Part shown: piece by piece, positions 24,701 to 29,822 of the stretch | Layout of the letters: each line of letters opens with the position of its first letter | Numbering within the stretch: position 1 is the first letter of the stretch | NCBI GenBank assembly: GCA_035318985.1 | Contig: DATHDP010000108.1 | Location: forward strand, 1 to 29,822 | Direction: 5' to 3' | DNA length: 29,822 bases | DNA from: VBAS01 sp035318985 | Lineage (GTDB): Bacteria > Bacteroidota > Bacteroidia > Chitinophagales > Chitinophagaceae | Position numbers and translations under genes: made by a program | The notes under the pieces: generated by a model | Seen by the model: the letters and a program-made list of their open reading frames with translations, nothing else | What the model was told of the DNA's origin: nothing | Databases searched by the model: none

Positions 24701-25316
24701 AGGTCCATATACAATTACATTAATTGCTAATGATCCGAGTACTTGTAATTTGGCAGATACAACAACGACTACTATAAATGTTTTTCCGATCCCTGTTTCC
24801 AATTTTACTTTTTCACCAGATCCACCGGTCGAAAACACCCCAACATCATTTAATAATCTTGCATCGCCTGATGCAGTAAAATTCAAATGGTTATTTGGTG
24901 ATGGAGATAGTTTACAAACAAATTCAAGATCGCCGGTAAAGCATCAGTATAATGCAACAGGTACTTATAATGCTTGTCTTATCGCAATAAATTCTGCTGG
25001 TTGCGCTGATACGCTTTGCCAGGATGTGAGAGCAGTTGTTTTTGCATTGGTGGATGTGCCCAATGCCTTCACGCCGCAACGTGGGGATGTTAATAGTGTA
25101 GTTTATGCAAGGGGTTTTGGAATTACAAAGATCAGGTTCATAATTTGGAATCGCTGGGGACAAAAAGTATTTGAAACAAGTGATAAGAATATAGGCTGGG
25201 ATGGAAAATACAAAGGAGTGATACAACCAATGGATGTTTATGTATATACGCTGGATGTTGAGTTTTTTGACGGAACTAAAGCAATAAAAAAAGGTGATAT
25301 ATCGCTAATTAGATAA
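21750..25316 (+). CDS. Large secreted SBBP/PKD protein with type IX (type B) sorting domain
   Basis: The 1188-residue protein starts with a signal peptide (MIRYRYITLVLVILSTVVKA, cleaved before Q). Then comes the ENKGQWDSHVKF N-terminal domain common in large Bacteroidota secreted proteins, and SBBP beta-propeller repeats (about 260-680; DGAGNLIVAGRTNSSDFP, DGSGNIYVASCSRSTDFP). Four PKD domains follow (about 750-1099; YYWYFGDGS, FTWDFGDNS, FIWDFGDNT, FKWLFGDGD), and then a gliding-motility-associated C-terminal domain (about 1103-1188; VPNAFTPQ, IWNRWGQKVFE, GWDGKYKG, YVYTLDVEF). That last domain targets the protein through the type IX secretion system; a role in adhesion or surface attachment is inference. 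TTG 21750 is the start because an in-frame TAA (21744-21746) lies just upstream. porP/sprF follows. Confidence 0.92.
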   Translation: MIRYRYITLVLVILSTVVKAQNIEFIENKGQWDSHVKFKSEVPGGSFFIRNGGFTVLQQNEEDLKQVKEYIHGQGNDQNKRSSPLVLRSHAYAVDFAGSSKDFELIPDKPLEYYNNYFIGNDPSKWASNCKIYQGVTAKNIYPNVDVRFYTDKGNMKYDIIVKPGADVSKIVLRYSGADDLEVRDKQLVIKTSVGDVKESDPYTYQYENNQRKQISAKYVLIGKEIRFDVKNYNRNEVLIIDPTLIFSSFSGSAGDNYGFTATYGPDGSFYGGGINLKTGYPVTPGAFQSVWGGGAGSIIATDISISKLSSNGTSRIYATYLGGSGNEQPHSLVVDGAGNLIVAGRTNSSDFPVKGTGQIGPGGGYDIIVTKFNAAGSDLIGSIKIGGKSDDGVNIAVESFNSLQQNYGDNGRSEVILDGSGNIYVASCSRSTDFPTTPGAFQPNPGGGDQDAVVLKFNASVSLLFASYLGGDANDAAYVLSLAPNGDIYVGGGTESAKFPGTSAGVIHSTNQGGIDGFVSVISNNGIAIIRSTYVGTPGTDQVYGVQFDKYGFPYICGQTKGNWPIINAAYSVAGAPQFIAKLQPDLSAFIYSTRFGRPAGVPNISITAFLVDNCENVYVSGWGGVIDGHFESSLTSGMPVTSDALQSTTDGSDFYFFVLKKNATAQLFGSFWGQNGGLADHVDGGTSRFDKQGVIYQAICANCFGKAVYLTTPGASGPINGTTLPNGTVTGCNLAMLKISFDFAGVDAGLQSMINGVRRDTAGCAPLTVDFIDTVANAVKYYWYFGDGSSPNPAITTVPNISHTYNLPGLYQVMLIAEDSTTCNIRDTAYLHIKAGNLPAILDFNPVKLSPCDSLKYRFDNLSTTSPLRPFTNTSFTWDFGDNSPTITAGLAAVFHSYTSPGTYTVKLTIVDTAYCNAPDTLKKTIRIAPLVVAQFETPPTGCAPYTAQFTNTSIAGQSFIWDFGDNTTSTATDPVHTYTTPGPYTITLIANDPSTCNLADTTTTTINVFPIPVSNFTFSPDPPVENTPTSFNNLASPDAVKFKWLFGDGDSLQTNSRSPVKHQYNATGTYNACLIAINSAGCADTLCQDVRAVVFALVDVPNAFTPQRGDVNSVVYARGFGITKIRFIIWNRWGQKVFETSDKNIGWDGKYKGVIQPMDVYVYTLDVEFFDGTKAIKKGDISLIR

Positions 25317-25321
25317 AATTA

Positions 25322-25338
25322 ATTTGCCACGGGCAAAT
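25322..25338 (+). other. Short hairpin between cargo gene and porP
   Basis: ATTTGCC, loop ACG, GGCAAAT form a perfect 7-bp stem in the 33-base gap between the two genes. There is no T run, so it is not a normal terminator. It may stabilise or process the shared mRNA. Confidence 0.4.
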
Positions 25339-25349
25339 GCAATGTGAAA

Positions 25350-26408
25350 ATGAAAATTAGAATTTACATATTGTTTGGAGTGTGGATGCCGATTGCTATC
25401 GGGATGTTATGGAGTAACTCCATTCATGCACAGGATCTGCATTTCTCCCAGTTCATGAATTCACCACTTACAACCAATCCTGCTAATACAGGCTTTATTC
25501 CTGGCGGTGATTACCGTGTAGGAATTAATTACAGGAACCAATGGTCAAGTGTGATGTCAATTCCTTACAAAACAATGAGTGCTTTTGGCGACGCACAGCT
25601 AATGCAAAACCAGGAGAACACTGGTTGGTTAGGTGTTGGTGGAGTGATCTTACGGGATGTGGCAGGCAGCGGTAACCTTACTTCAACAAAACTTTATGGG
25701 TCGATCGCTTATCATCAAATGATAAATGCGGGAAGTCTTATAAGTGCGGGTTTTAATGTCGGTTGGTCCAATAAACAGATCAATGTAAGTAACCTCAAAT
25801 TCCCGGATCAGTTTGACGGACATTTTTTTGATAATAAACTTCCTACTTCTGTAGTATTGGACAATAACAATATCAACTATCTCGATATTCAATTGGGTAT
25901 GAACTATGCCTATTTTCCCAATGATAAGGTTTATGTGAATGCCGGTTATTCTGCACATCATGTAAACAGACCAAGAGAATCTTTCTTTGATCAAACTTCC
26001 GGAGTTGATAACAGGATCGCTGTAAGGCATATCGGCTTTTTAAATGGAAGTTTTTTGGTAAACAATCAATGGCTTGTCAATCCGAATATCTATTTTACCA
26101 CACAGGCAAAATCAGTTGAAGTGGTAGTTGGCATGAATGCACATTATGATCTGTCTGGTGACGGAGCTTATCAATTGATCGGCGGTTTATATTATCGTCA
26201 TAAAGATGCATTTATTCCAATGCTCGGTCTTCAATGGAATGACATCAGAGCCACATTTACTTATGATGCCACCATTTCGACATTAAAAAATTATAACAAC
26301 GGTCGTGGCGCTTTCGAATTTTCTTTGATCAAAGAAGGATTGTTTAATACATATAATGGCGACAAGCGACAAAGCATGTGTCCCAGCCTCCGCAATAAAG
26401 CCTACTGA
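25350..26408 (+). CDS. Type IX secretion membrane protein, PorP/SprF family
   Basis: The protein of about 352 residues has a signal peptide ending SIHAQD. The family opening DLHFSQFMNSPLTTNPANTGFIPGGDYRVGINYRNQW is clear, followed by alternating beta strands of an outer-membrane barrel and ending in a Cys/Pro-rich tail. In Flavobacterium SprF is needed for export of the adhesin SprB, and such genes usually sit beside a type B cargo gene, as here. GTG 25344 is an alternative start two codons earlier. Co-transcription with the upstream cargo gene is likely from the 33-base gap. Confidence 0.92.
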   Translation: MKIRIYILFGVWMPIAIGMLWSNSIHAQDLHFSQFMNSPLTTNPANTGFIPGGDYRVGINYRNQWSSVMSIPYKTMSAFGDAQLMQNQENTGWLGVGGVILRDVAGSGNLTSTKLYGSIAYHQMINAGSLISAGFNVGWSNKQINVSNLKFPDQFDGHFFDNKLPTSVVLDNNNINYLDIQLGMNYAYFPNDKVYVNAGYSAHHVNRPRESFFDQTSGVDNRIAVRHIGFLNGSFLVNNQWLVNPNIYFTTQAKSVEVVVGMNAHYDLSGDGAYQLIGGLYYRHKDAFIPMLGLQWNDIRATFTYDATISTLKNYNNGRGAFEFSLIKEGLFNTYNGDKRQSMCPSLRNKAY

Positions 26409-26491
26409 CCTGTATAATCGGGACTATCTACTGAGTTTAGTTTTACCATGTTGATGAATTATGCGATTTTTGTTCTTAAGGAAAACATAGC

Positions 26492-27901
26492 ATGTATACA
26501 AACGTAAAATGGGGACTTACAGCAGAGATCATAAACGAGTTTAAAGCTATTGTTGGTGAAAACTTTGTGTTATATGATGAAGAAGTGCTAAATCAATATG
26601 CACATGATGAAACAGAGAACCTTCATTTTTTACCTGATGTAGTTATCAAGCCAAGAACAACCCAGGAGATAAGTGCAGTGATGAAAATTTGCAATGCAAA
26701 AAAGATCCCTGTTACTCCAAGAGGCGCTGGTACTGGTCTTAGTGGCGGTGCATTGCCGCATCTTGGAGGTGTTGTATTAGCAATGGAAAGAATGAATTCT
26801 ATTCTTAACATCGATGAAAGAAATCTGCAAGTAACAACTGAACCGGGAGTTATCACCGAGGTTTTGCAAATGACAGTAAAAGAAAAAGGGTTATTTTATC
26901 CGCCGGACCCTGCAAGTCGTGGCTCCTGTTTTATAGGGGGAAATATTTCTGAAAACAGTGGCGGTCCTAAAGCAGTTAAATATGGTGTGGTAAAAGATTA
27001 TGTATTGAATCTTGAAATGGTTTTGCCTACCGGCGAAATAATATGGACCGGCGCAAATGTTTTAAAAAATTCTACAGGTTATAATTTCACTCAATTGATC
27101 GTTGGTAGTGAAGGCACATTAGGCATTGTAACGAAAATTGTTTTGCGTCTGATTCCTCATCCAAAATATGATCTCCTGATGCTTGTTCCTTTTAAAAAAT
27201 TGGAACAGGCAAGCGAAGCAGTGAGTGCCATATCCAGAGCAGGGTTTGTTCCTAGCGCATTGGAATTAGTAGAAATTGATGCCTTAAGGATCGTAAGCAA
27301 ATTCGTAGATAGTAGCGCTGTGCAACTCAGTGATGATATAGAAGCTCACCTGATCATTGAAGTAGATGGTAATAACATAGAGATCCTGATGAGTGAAATG
27401 GAGGCTATAACCGAAATGTTATCTCAGTACGATACTGGTGAAATTTATTTTGCAGATGATGTACAACAAAAAAATGAGTTGTGGAAATTAAGAAGAAGAG
27501 TTGCTGAGGCAACAAAACTTGCAGGTTACACTATTGAAGAAGATGCCGTTGTACCAAGAGCTGAATTGCCGGCACTCATTCGTGGGGTAAAAGAGATCGG
27601 TGCTAAATATAATTTCGATGCCGTTTGTTATGGACATGCAGGCGATGGCAACCTTCATATTCGTATTCATAAAGAAGGAACGCCCAATAGTTTTGGTGAT
27701 GTAGAAATGACGGAAAGTCTCCGGGCTTTATTTGAATTGGTGAAAGGGCTTGGCGGAACGATCAGTGGTGAACATGGCATTGGTCTTATTCAAAAAGGAT
27801 TTATGGATATCATGTTTGAGCAAAAACATCTTGACCTGATGCGGCAAATAAAAAAAGCATTTGACCCTAATAATATTTTGAATGCCGGTAAAATATTTTA
27901 A
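26492..27901 (+). CDS. FAD-binding oxidase, GlcD / D-lactate dehydrogenase type
   Basis: The 469-residue protein has a PCMH FAD-binding domain (about 45-225; PRGAGTGLSGGALP, GGNISENSGGPKAVKYGVVKDY, VGSEGTLGIVT) and a FAD-oxidase C-terminal domain (about 225-465) with CYGHAGDGNLHIRIH and GEHGIGLIQKGFM. Members oxidise D-2-hydroxy acids such as glycolate, D-lactate or D-2-hydroxyglutarate. The exact substrate cannot be read from sequence. No GlcE or GlcF partner lies next to it, so it may be a stand-alone form. No signal peptide is seen. ATG 26492 is preceded by AAGGAAAA. Confidence 0.9.
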   Translation: MYTNVKWGLTAEIINEFKAIVGENFVLYDEEVLNQYAHDETENLHFLPDVVIKPRTTQEISAVMKICNAKKIPVTPRGAGTGLSGGALPHLGGVVLAMERMNSILNIDERNLQVTTEPGVITEVLQMTVKEKGLFYPPDPASRGSCFIGGNISENSGGPKAVKYGVVKDYVLNLEMVLPTGEIIWTGANVLKNSTGYNFTQLIVGSEGTLGIVTKIVLRLIPHPKYDLLMLVPFKKLEQASEAVSAISRAGFVPSALELVEIDALRIVSKFVDSSAVQLSDDIEAHLIIEVDGNNIEILMSEMEAITEMLSQYDTGEIYFADDVQQKNELWKLRRRVAEATKLAGYTIEEDAVVPRAELPALIRGVKEIGAKYNFDAVCYGHAGDGNLHIRIHKEGTPNSFGDVEMTESLRALFELVKGLGGTISGEHGIGLIQKGFMDIMFEQKHLDLMRQIKKAFDPNNILNAGKIF

Positions 27902-27964
27902 CGATTTAGTTTTAAGCGCACCTAAACAAATGGAGTTAAATTAGCATTTATTAAAAACCTTATT

Positions 27965-28600
27965 ATGAGATCCAAATTGATCGTCTTCATTTTCATTGCT
28001 TCAGTAATTTCGATGGATACAAAAGCACAAGAGAAAGAGGAAAAAGAAAAAGTGCCTTTTAAACAAAATTTATTTACAGGTGGCACCATTTCACTTGCAT
28101 TTTATTCTAATACTTTTCTTATAGGCGGCAGCCCTGTGCTTGGTTATAGTATTACGAATTGGGCCGATCTTGGAATTGTTATTAATTACAATTATACTGT
28201 TTACAGGGATTATTACGTATTCGATGACCGGTTAAAACAAAACAATTTTGGAGGAGGTCCATTTGTAAAACTGTATCCTCTCCGTTTTATTTTTGTACAA
28301 GCACAATACGAGTATAATTTTTTAAAAGTAAAATACATTCCACCAACTAATGGTGGGGTTCAACAAAAAGATGACCTGGAAGCTAAGAGCTTTCTTGTAG
28401 GTGGTGGTTATACTACCGGTCGGATGGGCAGAGGAGGAGCTCCGCATTATTATCTTGCAATATTGTTTGATGTTCTACATGAACCCGGTTCTCCATATAC
28501 AGATGCGTACGGAAGATCAATTCCAATTATAAGAGGAGGTGTACAGATCCCATTATTCCAGGGTAGTGGGGGAAAACAACCAAAAAATATTAATTATTAA
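27965..28600 (+). CDS. Secreted protein, probable outer-membrane beta-barrel, function unknown
   Basis: The 211-residue protein has a signal peptide (MRSKLIVFIFIASVISMDTKA, cleavage before Q). A short EKEEKEK stretch precedes alternating aromatic strands typical of small porin-like barrels (FTGGTISLAFYSNTFLIGG, FVKLYPLRFIFVQAQYEYNF, SFLVGGGYTTGRMG, YYLAILFDVL). I do not recognise a specific family. Expression appears independent, with a 63-base AT-rich gap from the oxidase gene. Its stop overlaps by 4 bases the convergent LOG gene. Confidence 0.75.
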   Translation: MRSKLIVFIFIASVISMDTKAQEKEEKEKVPFKQNLFTGGTISLAFYSNTFLIGGSPVLGYSITNWADLGIVINYNYTVYRDYYVFDDRLKQNNFGGGPFVKLYPLRFIFVQAQYEYNFLKVKYIPPTNGGVQQKDDLEAKSFLVGGGYTTGRMGRGGAPHYYLAILFDVLHEPGSPYTDAYGRSIPIIRGGVQIPLFQGSGGKQPKNINY

Positions 28601-29136
28601 TTGAGGTATTGAAGCAATTGTTCAGGTTCATCCAAAACAGTGATCCTTTCCAGAACACTTTCATAAAGAAAACCTTGCTTTTCCATTTGCTGAATATGTT
28701 TCAAAAGAAAGTCAAAAAAATTATCGGAGTTAATGATATAAATTTTTTTGTCGTGAATAGATAATTGATTCCATGTTACCATTTCAAAAAATTCATCAAG
28801 TGTTCCTACACCACCTGGTAAGATGACTGCAGCATCACATAGATCATACATTTTCTGTTTACGGATATGCATATCATCAACAACTGATAGGTCAGTAATC
28901 CCTGTATGCTGATGTTCCCAGTCCACCAGTTTTTTGGTAATGATACCAATCACTTTTCCGTCGTTTTCCATCATTGCGTCTGCCACTGCACCCATTATAC
29001 CGGTGCTGCCTCCACCATAGATCAACGTTATATTTTTTTTTGCTAAAAGTTTTCCTAATTCTTTAGCATGATTTACATAAATAGGATTATTTCCATTCTT
29101 TGACCCGCAAAAAACAGCAAGTGAATTTATCTTCAT
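28597..29136 (-). CDS. LOG family nucleotide phosphoribohydrolase (TIGR00730)
   Basis: The 179-residue cytoplasmic protein has the Lysine-decarboxylase-like Rossmann fold signature. LAVFCGSKNG opens it, followed by LIYGGGSTGIMGAVADA, the MHIRKQKM loop and the PGGVGTLDEFFE motif, which is the phosphoribohydrolase active site. LONELY GUY enzymes release a base from nucleoside 5'-monophosphates (cytokinin activation in plants). In bacteria the physiological substrate is often AMP-like or unknown. ATG 29136 is clear. It is divergent from the symporter at 29220 across 83 bases. Confidence 0.93.
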   Translation of the reverse strand: MKINSLAVFCGSKNGNNPIYVNHAKELGKLLAKKNITLIYGGGSTGIMGAVADAMMENDGKVIGIITKKLVDWEHQHTGITDLSVVDDMHIRKQKMYDLCDAAVILPGGVGTLDEFFEMVTWNQLSIHDKKIYIINSDNFFDFLLKHIQQMEKQGFLYESVLERITVLDEPEQLLQYLN

Positions 29137-29219
29137 AGATTTATTTTATCTTGTCAACTTTTAGTGCAGTAAATATCGTATTTATCTCTAATGCTGGATC
29201 ATTAATTTAAAATCATCTT

Positions 29220-29822
29220 ATGTCTGCGGCTCTGTTATTCACTTTTGTTATCGGATATTTTATTTTATTGCTTGCTGTTGCCTGGTTCACTTCCCGCAAT
29301 TCAAATAACGAATCTTTTTTTATCGGTAATCGCAACAGCAATTGGATGCTGGTAGCATTTGGAATGATCGGCACGTCACTTAGCGGGGTCACATTTGTGA
29401 GTGTGCCCGGTGGTGTTGGCAGCGCCAATTTTTATTATTTCCAGGTGGTGATCGGTTATCTCTTCGGATACCTGGTCATTGCATACGTATTACTGCCTTT
29501 GTATTACAAAATGAATCTCACAAGCATTTACACATACCTTGAAAAAAGATTTGGAATAAATGCACACAAAGCCGGAGCTTTCTTTTTTATTCTTTCCCGA
29601 GTTGTAGGTGCAACGGCACGGCTCTATCTCGTAATTAGCGTATTGCAGATATTTATTTTCGATAAGATGCATATTCCGTTTATGGCTACTGCATTTGTGA
29701 TCCTTGTTTTGATCCTTCTTTACACATTCGAAGGCGGCGTTAAAACAATTGTTTACACCGATACACTACAAACTACGGGAATGCTTGTTGGCCTGGTGGT
29801 TTGTGTAATTGCAATAATTAAA
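29220..29822 (+). CDS. Sodium:solute symporter, N-terminal part (cut by window edge)
   Basis: Translated by hand from ATG 29220, 201 codons remain open to the right edge. The start MSAALLFTFVIGYFILLLAVAW, then FFIGNRNSNWMLVAFGMIGTSLSGVTFVSVPGGV, the YYFQVVIGYLFGYLVIAYVLLPLYY helices and LTSIYTYLEKRFG match the SSS (SLC5-like) family of inner-membrane Na+/solute symporters. About five helices are in view; the family usually has 13. The substrate cannot be told from this part. Confidence 0.92.
   Translation, partial: MSAALLFTFVIGYFILLLAVAWFTSRNSNNESFFIGNRNSNWMLVAFGMIGTSLSGVTFVSVPGGVGSANFYYFQVVIGYLFGYLVIAYVLLPLYYKMNLTSIYTYLEKRFGINAHKAGAFFFILSRVVGATARLYLVISVLQIFIFDKMHIPFMATAFVILVLILLYTFEGGVKTIVYTDTLQTTGMLVGLVVCVIAIIK

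Overview
The window looks like a chromosomal segment of a Bacteroidota bacterium, most probably of the Chitinophagaceae type. The reasons are low GC, mostly absent Shine-Dalgarno sequences, several TTG/GTG starts, a type IX secretion cargo with a gliding-motility C-terminal domain next to a PorP/SprF protein, and the Bacteroidota-style small stress proteins. The family placement is inference from gene content. I see no rRNA, tRNA, insertion sequence, phage gene or CRISPR array.

Region 1 (1-10299) is a signalling and stress island. It opens with a sigma-54 activator of the NtrC type (minus strand, cut by the left edge), then a divergent single-domain response regulator, and a membrane CHASE3-type NtrB-like histidine kinase convergent with it. 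Next come small stress-type genes: a PPOX-like flavin-fold protein, DUF6496, a PA2169-type four-helix bundle and DUF1328. A stress-type short-chain dehydrogenase, Ku and a stand-alone LigD polymerase domain (bacterial end joining) follow. The island closes with a second NtrB-like kinase (REC-PAS-HisKA-HATPase), divergent from a second single-domain regulator. Candidate sigma-54 promoters (GG-N10-GC) lie in front of the activator, both single-domain regulators and the second kinase. One of these is a perfect palindrome that reads as a sigma-54 promoter in both directions. My inference is that the two kinase/receiver modules and the activator form one regulatory circuit around the stress and repair genes.

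Region 2 (10321-18293) holds an Rcp1-like response regulator, a giant soluble hybrid kinase of 2046 residues, and a REC-kinase 7 bases downstream of it. The giant kinase has ten tandem 92-residue poly-HAMP units, then GAF, HisKA, HATPase and three receivers, an architecture reminiscent of fungal Nik1-type osmosensors.

Region 3 (18323-29822) is ordinary chromosome. It contains a WecA/MraY-type glycan phosphotransferase, recG with no conventional start codon at its conserved N-terminus, a large PKD/SBBP type IX cargo followed by porP/sprF, a GlcD-like FAD oxidase, a small secreted probable beta-barrel protein, a LOG-family nucleotide hydrolase, and the start of a sodium:solute symporter cut by the right edge.
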